Assembly (NCBI RefSeq): GCF_030463535.1
Contig: NC_132892.1
Coordinates: forward strand, 31,880,436 to 31,944,435
Direction: 5' to 3'
Source of the DNA: Salminus brasiliensis
Taxonomy: Eukaryota > Chordata > Actinopteri > Characiformes > Bryconidae
Length of the DNA: 64,000 bases
Position numbers and translations under genes: made by a program. Below the pieces are notes generated by a model, which did not search any database, was not told the DNA's origin, and saw only the letters and a program-made list of their open reading frames with translations. Shown one piece after another: positions 35,136-48,050 of the stretch. Each line of letters begins with the position of its first letter. Positions within the stretch are counted from its first letter, which is position 1.

Positions 35136-37089
35136 TTAAGGATAGAGAGCTAAAGGATAGAGAGCAAGTGTCACTAAAGGATACTGGTAGCAGCCCCGGA
35201 TGTCTTAGGGAGAGCTAGCACCCCCCCCCCCCCTTTTTTGAATAATATCTAGTGTATTCTGGTAGATTATACATACTCCACCTCCTCTGCCTGATAATCT
35301 AGGGCTATGTACATTTATATAACCTGTGGGGGTGGCTTCATGGTCAGTGCTTAGCTTTTTTCTGACAGTAGCCGGAAAGCTAAGGCTAATGCTAGGGCTA
35401 AGGCCGAAGCTAGCCCACTGGAACACCACGCTGAAAATCATGTGGGCTTCATAGATAATTGGTTAAAGTTTGAGGGCAAGCCTGTTTTTTTTATTTAGGT
35501 AGGGATGGTGTCCACTCCACACGGGTCTGACTAGTCTGCTAGTTAGTCGGCAGAGTAGCGTTAAAGACTGCTGACAATCCAGAGCTGGGACCAGGCCGCA
35601 GACAGACCGGCTAAACCCACCGTCTGCGAGCTGCTTTGAGGAGTCACCCAGGTTTAACCGTATTGAGACTGTGTCTGTGCCCCGAATTAAACCCAAACAT
35701 AGAACATCTAGACCAGCACGTTTTAATAATTTAATCAGTGTTAAATTCTCACAATCAAACTATAACAGCACCACCTCAGACCTAAAGCTCGGTCTTCTTA
35801 ATAGTAGATCATTAACCTCGAAAGCAGTCATCGTAAATGAAATTATATGTGATCAGAAACTAGACGTTTTCTGCCCACAGGTTATATAAATGTACATAGC
35901 CCTAGATTATCAGGCAGAGGAGGTGGAGTATGTATAATCTACCAGAATACACTAGAGATTATTCAAAAACACTGTAACACCTTCACTTCTTTTGAGATTC
36001 TCCACAATAATATGTCAAATCCAGCCACAAATAAAAATGCATTCACACTAATTTTGCTGCAGACTTGACAGTGTGCAGCGACAAAGTTATAATAGTAGGA
36101 GACTTTAATATTCATATTGAAAAAGCAGACAATCCATTAAAAAAGGTGTTTGTACCAATTTTAAATTCTGTCGGAATCATACAAAACGTAACTGGGCCCA
36201 CACATAACTGTAATCATACCCTAGATTTAGTCCTAACCTTGGCTGTTAGCATTGATCATCTAAATATTCTACCTCAAAGCTCAGTAATATCATTATCTAA
36301 TCTCCTGAGCCACCCCCCCAACACTGTCTAAAGTGCACAATAACCGCCGTACAACCCTTAAATTAGCAGTCATAAAACCTTTAATCATGAAACCAAATCT
36401 TGATCCGAGTGTATTGTCTAACTACAGACTCTTCTCCAACTTAACATTCCTATCTAAGATATTAGAAAAAGCTGTGGCCCAACAACTCTGCTTATACCTG
36501 AGTAAGAATGACATGTACGAGAAATTCCAATCTGGATTTAGACCCAATCACAACACAGAGACAACTCTAGTGAAGATTACAAATGATCTCCTTCTTGCCT
36601 CTGATCAAGGCTATGTATCTTTATTAGCTCTACTAGACCTCAGTGCAGCCTTTGAAACAACAGATCATACTATAGTAATAGAAAGGTTAGAGAACATGGT
36701 TGAAATCATAGGAACAGCCCTATTGTGGTTCAAATCATATCTAACGGGACGCTATCAGTTCGTAAAGACAAAAGATTTATCTTCAAAGTACACAGAAGTA
36801 AGATATGGAGTTCCGCAAGGCTCAATTTTAGGATCGGTATTATTTACATTATACATGTTACCACTGGGCTCAGTTATAAGCAGACATGGCATTAATTTCC
36901 ATTTTTATGCAGATGACACACAGCTCTATATATCAGCCAAACCTGACGATAAATTTAGATTACAGAAAATGGAGGACTGTGTAAAGGATATAAAACTCTG
37001 GATGTCACATAACGTCCTTCTTCTTAACAGTGACAAAACCTCTCTCTTGTAAAAAGCACTATACAAATAAATCTGACTTGACTTGACTT
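35136..37089 (+). mobile_element. L2-type LINE inserted in the Polinton terminal repeat, 5' part inverted
   Basis: The 3' end is the typical CR1/L2 tail form (gcactatacaaataaatctg with ttgac repeats). The main body is on the plus strand from about 35,480. The segment 35,205-35,460 is its own endonuclease region in inverse orientation (35,235-35,330 is the inverse of 35,878-35,968), ending in a run of C at 35,221-35,233. It interrupts the Polinton terminal repeat between cacacact and gatgatgtcat. Confidence 0.65.
35671..37052 (+). pseudogene. L2-like endonuclease/reverse transcriptase, degenerate
   Basis: Endonuclease start GLLNSRSLTSKAVIVNEII at about 35,790, then a deletion with frameshift at 35,876 just before the conserved PRLSGRGGG block. 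The reverse transcriptase block 36,333-37,052 is 239 codons long and contains FRPNHNTET, YGVPQGSILG and the catalytic FYADDTQLYIS. It stops soon after the YADD motif, so the thumb and C-terminal part are missing. Inactive. Confidence 0.8.
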
Positions 37090-37109
37090 GTGATGATGTC
37101 ATATGGGAC

Positions 37110-37205
37110 ATATGTCATATGGGACAATTCCCGAGTGACGACACCCCCCCAAGTGACATCACATTCACAACACGTGACGTCACATTCCAGTGGGAATTTC
37201 CCACA
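37110..37205. promoter_or_regulatory. Terminal-repeat cluster of CRE/E-box-like sites (E3)
   Basis: Contains GATGATGTCAT, GAGTGACGACAC, AAGTGACATCACA and CACGTGACGTCAC within 100 bp, the inverse counterpart of 7,800-7,900 with one near-perfect CRE (TGACGTCA). Confidence 0.4.
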
Positions 37206-37246
37206 GGCGTAAATCTTTTTGACATAAAGTGGTACTTATTACTACT

Positions 37247-38244
37247 AGGATTCTCTCTCAATATCAGAGCATGGTATAATAATAAGAGTCTTTCAGGCTT
37301 TAACTGGATGAGTTTGTTGATGTTCTGACAGGATTCTCTCTCAATATCAGAGCATGGTATAATAATAAGAGTCTTTCAGGCTTTAACTGGAGGAGTTTGT
37401 TGATGTTCTGACAGGATTCTCTCTCAATATCAGAGCATGGTATAATAATAAGAGTCTTTCAGGCTTTAACTGGATGAGTTTGTTGATGTTCAGGATTCTC
37501 TCTCAATATCAGAGCATGGTATAATAATAAGAGTCTTTCAGGCTTTAACTGGATGAGTTTGTTGATGTTCAGGATTCTCTCTCAATATCAGAGCATGGTA
37601 TAATAATAAGAGTCTTTCAGGCTTTAACTGGATGAGTTTATTGATGTTCTGACAGGATTCCCTCTCAATATCAGAGCATGGTATAATAATAAGAGTCTTT
37701 CAGGCTTTAACTGGATGAGTTTGCTGATGTTCAGGATTCTCTCTCAATATCAGAGCATGGTATAATAATAAGAGTCTTTCAGGCTTTAACTGGAGGAGTT
37801 TATTGATGTTCTGACAGGATTCCCTCTCAATATCAGAGCATGGTATAATAATAAGAGTCTTTCAGGCTTTAACTGGAGGAGTTTGTTGATGTTCTGACAG
37901 GATTCTCTCTCAATATCAGAGCATGGTATAATAATAAGAGTCTTTCAGGCTTTAACTGGAGGAGTTTGTTGATGTTCTGACAGGATTCCCTCTCAATATC
38001 AGAGCATGGTATAATAATAAGAGTCTTTCAGGCTTTAACTGGATGAGTTTGTTGATGTTCTGACAGGATTCTCTCTCAATATCAGAGCATGGTATAATAA
38101 TAAGAGTCTTTCAGGCTTTAACTGGAGGAGTTTGTTGATGTTCTGACAGGATTCTCTCTCAATATCAGAGCATGGTATAATAATAAGAGTCTTTCAGGCT
38201 TTAACTGGATGAGTTTGTTGATGTTCTGACAGGATTCTCTCTCA
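37247..38244 (+). repeat. 78/83-bp minisatellite, array 2 (about 12 units)
   Basis: Same unit as array 1, starting with the AGGATT target copy of E3. Both length variants occur, with a few private substitutions such as gattccctctc. Confidence 0.95.
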
Positions 38245-38800
38245 GCTCTTCTGGATGGAGGCTAAATAAGGACTGATGTTCAGTGTGAGGAATTCTTCCC
38301 CATAAACTCTCTAGAACATGCTCCACATTTCAGTCGGATGTTATTAAGTGTGCTGATCTTCTATGGAGAGAAAAGCCGCTCTGAATCGGAGAGCATTTGG
38401 GCTGGAAAGTCGTGTTGTTTGGAGCTAACCTCCTGAGCTTCGTTCCTGAAGCAGTAAAAGTAGGTCGCTCACTTGAAATGAGAAAAGAAGATTTATTTAG
38501 AGGATTTCTTCTTTATTATTGGTTCAGTTCAGTGTAAATATTGCTGAAATGAGCTGAATTGTACTGTAGTTTATTGGAGGTTCAGGTGTTGCTGCATAAA
38601 GTGCTGGTAGAGCTACTAGACTACTTCAGTAAACAGGATACGGCCCTGAATCATAATGCAGGTCAGACATTACCATGATTCGGACCTTAGCTTGAGGAAC
38701 CATCCTCTAACTGGACCTTCCTGAATTTGATTTCCCTTCAAACATGAATTCAGTGTGTTGTAAAAGTTTATCAGCTACATAGAAAGCTTTAATTTTTACT

Positions 38801-38843
<43 letters not shown>

Positions 38844-39263
38844 CTGGTTTGTGGTTCTTCTATTCTGATTGGTCTCTGTGGTGATGATGTCAGAGCTGGT
38901 TTATTATCTACTGTTGGTTCATGCTGTCATCTAGAGGAATGTAGGTGTAACTACATGCACTCTGTCCCATCAGACCTATCACTGACTGACTGATATCTGG
39001 AGCTCTGTAGAGACTCAACTGACTCTTCATCTGGTGAAAACTAGCAGACTTTATTTCTACACCATCTTTCATTCAGTAGATCACAAAACATACATAAAAA
39101 CTCAGTCTCTATAGTATAGAAGACACAGATTCCATAGAATACAATTGAATTCTAAGAATGTATAAAATATACAGTATTATATTTACCAGTTCAGTACCAG
39201 TTATTTACCAGTACCAGTTTTAATGTAAAGGTTGTAAGAGTTAAATAGAAAATAGTTTATAGT
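38245..39263. other. Non-coding block after minisatellite, unit 3
   Basis: No gene. Paralogous to 13,037-14,310 with an internal deletion at about 38,430 and an expanded CT tract at 38,803-38,840. Confidence 0.6.
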
Positions 39264-39600
39264 TTATGTGCTACTTTGTGTTGGTCTATCACTTAAAATC
39301 TCAAAAATACATTTACGTTTGTGGTTGTAAGGTGACAAAATGTGATAAAGGTCATGAATACTTTGGCAAGCCACTGTACTTTTGGGAGGAGTTAGGAGGT
39401 TGGGGATGAGGTGGTGGTCATCCAACATCCAGACCTTACTAAAACTCTTGTCACTAAATGCAATAAAATCCTCACAGCTGTGCTCCTCCAAACCTTGTAG
39501 AAAGCCTTCTCCCCTGGTATATACTCCAACAAACTCCAACTGATACTACTGTTACTCCAACAAAAGCAGGAGAAACTCTTTTTTAATAGCCTTGATTCAG
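39264..39600 (-). mobile_element. Two abutting Tc1-like fragments, unit 3
   Basis: Same pair of fragments as 14,311-14,640 in the same order, shared by descent with unit 2. Confidence 0.55.
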
Positions 39601-41027
39601 AAGAAACAATAAGTGCATTCTGTGGCTCTTTTACACTTTATTTTCCCCTAATCAGAAGCTCCCCCTACAGAACGCCTCTCTTTCCTCAACAGTCAGAACT
39701 CTCAGACTGGATAGAAGTGTAATACCTTATTTCTTTTTGACACTTCTAAATAATAATTGTTTTGAAGATTTTTTAATAGTTAAAATCAAATTTGTATTTC
39801 TCAAAGAGAAATCCAAAACTTCTAAATGTTAAGGCAAAGATCAAACACAACATCATGTAATTAAATAAAAAATTATCAAAAACAAATACAGAACACATGC
39901 TGAAGCTGCAGACATAGTCGTATGGAAATATGTACTGTTGATGTTCTAAGCATGAACAAGTATGTCCTCTACTGAACTTTTGCATATGACTTTAGGACAC
40001 AACATAAAAATATACTGAAAAATTATATATCGCAATTTTTTCCCTTTTCTCCATGATGTGAATCTGGCAGTTGTTTTTTACAGTGTGTCAAAAGATCTTG
40101 ATGAATGGACTAATAGAAACATCCCATTACCTGGAATAAGATCTTTTTTACATCCACTTCCATTACAATGATCTCAAGTTTTCTTAGAAATAAAAGTAAA
40201 AGGTCCATAGACCTTTAACAAGTGGGACTTGAGTGAAGCAGAAGACACAAAATACAGACTGGTTTAAGGTTTATACCAAAGACTGTAGAAAACACGGACA
40301 GCAGCATATCTCAAAAGCGAAGCAACCACAGTAGTGCCTCTACTGGCTGGTTGCAGTACGATATGTAGCGCCACTCATTCCTATATGTTTCAATTAAATA
40401 ACTCTGCCCATTTACCGTCTCATTTTTCTCTAAACTGTCTTTTCATCTCCAGTGTCCCCAAACCTCAGCAGTTAGTCTGCATGTCCCCCTTTCTGTTCCT
40501 TACATGGAGGAGGTGAGTTGTAGAGGATCTTACATGAGCTTCACTTTTACTGTTGGAGCGTCCATTTACTGGACAAAATGGGAATCCAGGGGAAAATCCG
40601 CTCTGCTTCTTCGCTGTAAGCTCAATGAAGGTGGTCTGAGACACTGAGGCTTGGTCTGCCAGAGAGGCGGGTCTACCAAATGAAGTAGGCGAGTCTGACT
40701 CTGCCTTTGGTCTCTGGTTGCAAATTTGAGAACATGGTGGACAGTTTTGGCTTAATTTCTATAGAACTGAAGGGAACGGAAGCACAGCGTCCATGTTTTC
40801 TACAGTCATTGGTGTGTATCAACAATAAATGAAGAAAAAAAAGCTGTAACAGTAAAAATACGAAGAAGTCGTAAAAAAAGAAGACGAAGAAGTTCTACCA
40901 AACACAAACTAGGCATTCAATATCTTCAGAAGCATTTTCTGTGAAGGCTTTCTCCTCCACTGGACAAGAAATATTTTGAATTATGTTTTAATTGTTGGAC
41001 TTTATTTTCTCTAAGTATGAACGTCTT
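39601..41027. other. Non-coding 3' flank of receptor gene C
   Basis: No gene. Paralogous to 14,641-16,058. An AATAAA signal on the minus strand at 41,001-41,006 lies 22 nt after the stop codon of gene C. Confidence 0.5.
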
Positions 41028-44000
41028 TTATTTCACATGGCTGTAGATAATGGAGGGATCTGCAAGGGTGGAAGCAGTAGACCTGCAGAAACACAGCAAA
41101 CATGGTAAATATTACAGGAGGACTCTAAAAGACTAGTCCACTTATTGCTGTGTTTACAGGAATGCTAGCATAGCCTGACGTCCTTTTCATGACATTTATC
41201 CATGTGTGATTTTCTATTTTTTTTTCTTTGTCTAGTTTCAGAGATGGGGGCTTAACTCAGACTCTAGACCTAAGGCTAAAGACCTAAAGCTAAGATTTTA
41301 GCCTAAGAAAATAATACTTGAAGAAAACTGATCAAAATAGGTCAGACAAACTTTAGCTGTTAGCTTAGCTACAGTCATTTGCAATGTCAGACTGTACTGT
41401 TTATATCATCCTGTCTCAGGTAGACTATCGGTCACTGGTCTAAGCAAGTTTGATAAGGTCGGTTCCTCTCACCTGCCACGAGCACCAGTGCGGGTAAACT
41501 TGACAGTAGCATACTGAACATTGTTCCCGTCAACTCTTGTCCTTCTCCTGAAAATTAGTAATGATGATAATTATAATCTGCATTAATATTCATTTTAATG
41601 TTCATTTTTTCAGCTTGTTGATCATCTAAGCTTCATACTCTTACCTTACACACACAATAAAACCAATGACCAACAAACAGCCAGCGGACACTCCAACAGC
41701 TGCATACAGACCAATACTCTTGACCCCTGTGTGCAGATAACAGACAAACTCAGTTAGAAATTATGCTAATTTTTATGAATATTAATGAGAGATATTCAAC
41801 TTAATGTATCTTTTCCCACCATTAACACCTTCTAGAGTAACCGGCACTGCAGGTGCTGTCTGAGAGCCGTATGTATTCTGAGCTACACAGTAGTAGGATC
41901 CACTCTGTACAGCACTGTAACTGTGTCCAGATCCTACAGGTGAGCCTCCACCTTCTTTAAACCAGGTGTAGTTCTGCACAGGTGGGTTTGCATCACTGCT
42001 GCAGGTCAGATTAACTGAACTGCCCTGCAGTATTTTACCAGAGGGACTGATGGACACCCAGACTTTCTTTGGAGCGTCTATGAAATATAATGATAGTAGA
42101 GCTTCTTTAAATAAAGAGATGACGTCTGAGATTATGTCAGTTTCATCATTTCAACACTAAATGAAGCAGAACAAGAACTTACATAGAACAGTTAATGACT
42201 TGTACCCTGATGGTCGAGACCCTTGTGTGTTGGTTGCCATGCACTGATATTCTCCACTATCTGCAGATCTGATGTTTGTGATGCTGTAGATCTGATTGGT
42301 CAATTTCTGCAGAACTTCTTTATCCGCCTTCCTAAACCAGGTGTATTTCTGCACAGGTGGGTTTCCATCACTGCTGCAGGTCAGAGTCACTGAACTGCCC
42401 TCCACTATTTCACCAGAGGGACTGATGGACACTGAGACTCTCTTTGGAGGATCTAGAAAATAGAAAATATGAGAATATATGAGTGGACTGTGAGAGTTCC
42501 AGTGATCTTAATGAAAGTCAGTAAGTTCCTCATTAGTGAATATTAATGAATTACTCACACAGAACATTCAGAGTTACAGTATCAGAGGATTTCTCTCCAT
42601 GTTCATTACTGGATCTACACTTGTATCCTCCACTGTTCAAAGAGCTGATCTTTTTCATTGTGAAGGTCTCTCCTGTTGCTACTAATGATGTTCCCTTATA
42701 CCAGGTGTATTTCTGCACAGGTGGGTTTCCATCACTGCTGCAGGTCAGAATCACTGAACTGCCCTCCACTATTTTACCAGAGGGACTGATGGACACTGAA
42801 ACTCTCTTTGGAGAATCTATGAAATATAATGATAGTAGAGCTTCTTTAAATACAGAGATGACGTCTCAGATTATGTCAGTTTCATCATTTCAACTCTAAA
42901 TGAAGCAGAACAAGAACTTACATAGAACAGTTAATGACTTGTACTCTGATGATCGAGACCCTTGTGTGTTGGTTGCCATGCACTGATATTCTCCACTATC
43001 TGCAGATCTGGTGTTTGTGATGCTGTGGATCTGATTGGTCCATTTCTGCAGAACTTCTTTATCCACCTTCTTAAACCAGGTGTATTTCTGCACAGGTGGG
43101 TTTCCATCACCGCTGCAGGTCAGAGTCACTGAACTGCCCTCCACTATTTCACCAGAGGGACTGATGGACACTGAGACTCTCTTTGGAGGATCTAGAAAAT
43201 AGAAAATATGAGAATATATGAGTGGACTGTGAGAGTTCCAGTGATCTTAATGAAAGTCAGTAAGTTCCTCATTAGTGGATATTAATGAATTACTCACACA
43301 GAACATTCAGAGTTACAGTATCAGAGGATTTCTCTCCATGTTCATTACTGGATCTACACTTGTATCCTCCACTGTTCACAGAGCTGATCTTCACTGTGAA
43401 GGTCTCTCCTGTTGCTACTAATGATGGTCCTTTAAACCAGGTATATTCCACAGGTGGGTTTCCATCACTGCTGCAGGTCAGAATCACTGAACTGCCCTCC
43501 ACTATTTTACCAGAGGGAGTGATGGACACTGAGACGCTCTTTGGAGGATCTAGAAAATAGAATGACACATTACAGAGAGATTTTTTTCTGTTTGAACAAG
43601 AAAGCTACAAACACCCTTAAGAAGAACCCCATGTTTTGTTCCAGATATCAGTCATTAACAGTTGGTTAAGTTAATTGCACTAAAATGCCACAGGTTCTAG
43701 TTATTAACTGGACCAGTGTGAGGTACGAGTTTCAAAGTGCTCTGTATTTGTTTAAGGTACAATGAGGAGAAAGTAACCAGACAACTCCGAAATTTACTGA
43801 ATGCAAATTCTAACCATTAAGCTGATAATAAAGACCTGCATCCCAGCTTCCTGCAGGTCCAGGAGATTGAAGGTCTTTCCAGTCCCAAGCCTGCTTCTCT
43901 AACCTTCATGCCACAGCTAAAGTCTGTAATTTTGTGACGTTCTTTAGCTTGACTGTCTTGGAGCTACCTAAAATAATTACCCAGTACTTTGGAGTTGGTA

Positions 44001-47000
44001 CCTCACACTGACCTGATTAATGCTCTGAAGTTCAGCTACTGAAACAGAAAGTAGTTGATTGTTTGATTGTTTTCAACAAACAGCTGAACATATAAGCAAG
44101 CATTACTATATTAAATATATGGCACCCTCCACAATTATTGGCACCCCTGGTTAAGATGTGTCAAAAGCCTTAAAATAAATTCAATGGTTATTGCAGAAGC
44201 ATAATCTCACACTCCATTTTAAAATTGTAAAATTGTAGAAAAATGTAACCTTTTACTAAAGTGAATAAAAAAAACTTAAAAAATAAAATCACCTGTTCCA
44301 CAATTATTGGCACCCCTAACAATTCCTAGAAAACAAATTTAATTGAAGTATTTCTACTGTAGTGTTTACAGTAGAAATATTTTTCATTTTAATTATTAAT
44401 TTAATCACTTTCTGTTTCCCTGTGGTATAAATATTACGTGAGCCAGAGGCCTATTTCTCTCATCCACTCCAAAATACACCTTATCCATCTTATCTTATCC
44501 GAAGACAAGAAAACACATCATACAAATAAGGCAGATTTGTGTCGACCTTCTTAAGTCAGGCAATGGCTACAATAAAACAGCCCCTCGCCTACACCTGCCC
44601 GTATCTACAGTCAGAGGAGTCATCAAGACGTCTAAACAACTGGAACAGTGGCAAACCAGCCTGGACGAGGACGCAAGTTGTTCTTGCCACCACACACAGT
44701 GAGGAGGATGGTAAAAGAAGTAAAAAGTTCTCCAAAGCTCACTGTTAGAGAATTGCATCAAAGAGCAGCATCTTGGGGTCACAAAGTCTCCATAACAATC
44801 ATCAGGTGATATCTACATGCCAACAAGTTGTTTGGGAGGCATGCATGGAAAAAGCCTTTTCTCACTTACAAGCATAAACATAAACGTCTGAAGTTCACTA
44901 GGCGGTACTGGGACTTCAACTGGGACCCTCTGCTTTGGTCAGCTTTTTGGCAACAAACACTCGAAGTGGGTCTGGTGTAACACAAAGGATGAGTATGCGG
45001 AAAAGCACCTCATGCCCACTGTGAAGTATGGGGGAGGATTGGTGATGCTGTGGGCCCTTTTCTCTTCCAAAGGTTAAGGTGCATGGCATCATGAACTCTT
45101 TGAAATACCAGGACATTTTAGATCAAAATCCGCTGGCCTCTGCCCCCAAGCTGAAGATGGATCGCACTTGGTCTTTCAACAAGATAATAACGCTAAACAT
45201 GTGGCCAAATCTCTCTGGACGATTTACAGAGATTGTGCAAAGAGAAATAGTGGATGATCCCTCTCTCTGTATTCTCCCATATTGTGAAATGTTATGGGAG
45301 AAGATTAAGTGTTGTTGGCAAAAGGGGGTTGTACATTAACATCAATGGCACAGATAATGTAATGTAAAATAATTATTTCTTAATGTGGGGTTTTCTTTCC
45401 ACTGAATAAATGCACTTGAATTAAAGATAAAGATTTTTCTCTTTTTTGTTGTATAGTTGTCCTATATTATCATTATGAGCCTAAGAACACATCTTTATGA
45501 GGGGTGCCAATAATTAAGGCGGACACTGTAAATAGAGTTATCAACACCAGGAGATTGGAGATGTTTACATGCTCTTATGACAGAGATCACTGATGATCCT
45601 GAAGCTGCATCAGCTTTGGGTTTAATTAGAGCACAATCAGTTCAGCATGACCCCTCAGCTCTGTTTGTTTTCTGAGACTGAATGAATGAATCTGTACTTA
45701 CATCTGACATTAAGAGTGACCTCAGGAGAGTGAAGCTTACGACCCTCTACAGCACAGTGATACCTGCCTGCATCCTCCCTGCTGACCGACTGCAGGTGGA
45801 GTTGGTCAGTTCTGGAGGATAAAGGAGTTCCATTTCTGTACCAGGTGAATGTTGGTCTGACAGTCAGAGTGCAGGTGGTTTTACATGTGAGAGTGACTTC
45901 ACCTCCCTCTATCACTCTCTCAGGAACCTCCACCTGGAGATCTGCCAACAAGAGAAACCCACTTCTACTGCATCATCCTCACATTAGCTGAATGAATGGG
46001 TCAGAACTCACTGGTGTCTTAAAGAAGAAATCAAACTTAAAGAAGAATTGAAAGTAAACCTAAACCTAAACCCTGATCAATTAAAATACTGACCTAGGAT
46101 CAGATCCAGTCCTGTTTATGAAGATCTCACTCACAGAAACTGATCCTAGATCAGCTCTCTTACTCTGAAATGCTTTGTGGATTCTGGTTCTCCAGTTCTA
46201 AGCAGTGTTCTTCAGGTGTGGTTTGAAGGACTGATGTGATTATATTACAGAACTGCTGGAGGAATCCTGTTCACCAGTGAATGAAGTACAGTGTCTTATT
46301 TCTGCTGATGGAGCTTACCTGTGACTGAAAGATCTACTCCATCTGCACCCTGAAACTTCTCTCCTTCATCTGTCAGAAATCTGAAGTAGTATTTCCTCTG
46401 GTCCTTTTCTCTCACATCTCTCAGTCTGAGATTGCAGTCATGCTTTTCTCCGAGGTACTGAACCCTGCCTCTGTACTCTGGATCCTCTAACAGATCAGGA
46501 GGTTCTCCATCTGTAACCAGATCTTTACTCCAGAAAGCTTTTTGGACTCTGTGATCAATATGATGTGTGTAAGTGCAGGCCATGTTCACTGTTGACCCCT
46601 TTAGAGCACAGACAGATTTAGGCTTGTATATCACACTCCAATCCTGAGCAACAGCTCCTGCAACACAGAATCCAGAAGTGTGTAAATGGAGACTCTGTGG
46701 GTCTCAGTCAGTAAAGCTGCTGCAGAAAGTCTCACTTCAGCTCATTTCTAAGGCTGTTCATTTCAGCTGAGTTTGGAATAATCAGCTGCAATAAGCTGAG
46801 TTCATTTGGAGCTAAAAGCACAAAGTGAGTAGATCCACAGCTCTTGCAGTAGAGTGGAGGAGCTGCAGAGGAGCAGAAACCAGTACACTGCCCACACTGC
46901 AAACTCAACTATGAAACCACACACACACACACACTCACACACATGCATACAATAATAATAATAATAATACAGTTCGGATCACATGATGCTGAGAAGAGAC

Positions 47001-47071
47001 AGCTCTGACTAACTTGAGATGAAGATCATAAACAGCAGAGGAACAGTCAGAGACATCCTGAGTGACATCAT
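41028..47071 (-). CDS. CD22/Siglec-like inhibitory receptor, gene C (11 coding exons)
   Basis: Predicted 718-aa receptor with the same plan as gene B. Exons: signal peptide 47014-47071, V-set 46319-46657, C2 45702-45941, alpha 43298-43549, beta 42922-43191, alpha 42559-42816, beta 42183-42452, gamma 41820-42077, transmembrane 41645-41726, cytoplasmic 41473-41547, last exon 41028-41082. The first alpha exon is 6 nt shorter than usual (two codons lost, frame kept). The V domain keeps YYFRF. ITIM-type motifs are VQYATV and IIYSHV. The signal-peptide donor has changed from CAG/GTCAG to CAA/GTTAG, still GT but weaker, and turns a glycine codon at the junction into arginine. The first C2 intron holds the Tc1 element shared with gene B. 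Probably functional. Confidence 0.8.
44120..45528 (+). mobile_element. Tc1-like transposon in intron of receptor gene C
   Basis: Orthologous in position to 19,157-20,573, with the same TA flanks and inverted ends, so the insertion preceded the split of genes B and C. Confidence 0.85.
44539..45340 (+). pseudogene. Tc1-like transposase, degenerate (gene C intron copy)
   Basis: Compared with 19,683-20,129 it lacks 17 bases at 44,941 (present as atgagaccaagatagag in copy B). That removes the first catalytic aspartate motif and shifts the frame. The second motif reads QQDNN. Inactive. Confidence 0.75.
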
Positions 47072-47613
47072 CAGCACAGCCTGTATGAACATATACCACA
47101 CAATACTGTTTATTTACATCATTAATATTTGATAATATTTTGATGCTGTGAGCTTTTACAGGCTTCATATTTGGTTATTAAGCAGCAGACGGGGGGGGGG
47201 GGGGGATGGGGGGCTACACACTAGAGGCTGACGCACTGTCAGTAACAGACAGCCCCCCAGTGGATTTCAGTGAGGATGCTGCTTCAGCTCTGATGGACTA
47301 GAACTGGGCCTGTATGTGGAATAAAGAGGCTCCATTGAGAGTTCTGAAACGAGGATGGAGGCAGAGGCAGACGTGGAATGAAAATCCAAGATGGAGGAGA
47401 GGTGAATCGTGTGATGTGTTATTTCCTGGTTCTGTATGATGCCAGAATAAAGATTCACTTCTTCGTGGGGCAGGACTGCTGGATTTCAAACTGTACAGAC
47501 TCCGCCCCCTGCTCCAGCCATGCCTTCCAGATCAAGACAAGATCTGTATGCCTAAAGTCTACTTCTCCACCCTCGCAACAAGAGCCTAGGTTTATGGGTT
47601 TAATCCTCACCTT
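47072..47613. other. 5' flank of receptor gene C
   Basis: No gene; paralogous to 4,982-5,866 but shortened by about 300 bp around 47,130. It has a G run at 47,190-47,205. Confidence 0.4.
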
Positions 47614-48050
47614 AACCATAACATTAAAACCATTGAAAGGTGAAGTGAATAACATTGATGATCTGGTTCTAAAGGCTCCTGTCAATGGGTGGATATATCA
47701 GACAGCAAGTGAACAGTCAGATCTTGAAGGTGATGATGGGGTTAAAAGCAGGAAAGATGGAAGAGCGTTAGAATCTGAGACAACCATGGCTAGAAAACTG
47801 GGTCAGAACAGGCAGGTCTTGTGGGGTGTACCACGTATGCAGTGGTCAGTACCTATAAAAAGTCCTCCAAGGGAGAACAAACGGTGAATCAGCAACAGGG
47901 TCGGGGCGCCCAAAGCTCATTGATGCTCATGGAGGCCTCACCTCACAACTTAGAAGAGTTTAAGGATCTGCTGCTTGGTGCCAGATATCACAGAACACCT
48001 TCAGAGGTATTGTGGAGTTCAAGCACAGCCATTTAATGTTATGGCTGACT
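47614..48050 (+). mobile_element. Deleted Tc1-like element, copy in unit 3
   Basis: Same element as 22,863-23,316 with ends taaccataacattaaaacc and tttaatgttatggct. It keeps a slightly longer stretch of the original transposase region near 47,870-47,960. Not coding. Confidence 0.65.

Larger units (their letters stand above)
30505..37246. mobile_element. Polinton/Maverick-type element E2+E3, inverted arms, left end missing
   Basis: The right terminus ends ...AAGTGGTACTTATTACTACT at 37,246, followed by target copy AGGATT (37,247-37,252) and the minisatellite. The left arm (E2, 30,505-31,575) and right arm (E3, 32,445-37,246) are inverted copies: the capsid-type pseudogene is on the minus strand on the left and on the plus strand on the right, and the phrases nearest the centre (ttctccatagaaggtcca at 31,251; its inverse at 32,490) also mirror. 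A solo LTR lies in the centre and an L2 LINE in the right terminal repeat. E2 has lost everything beyond the capsid gene. Confidence 0.7.
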
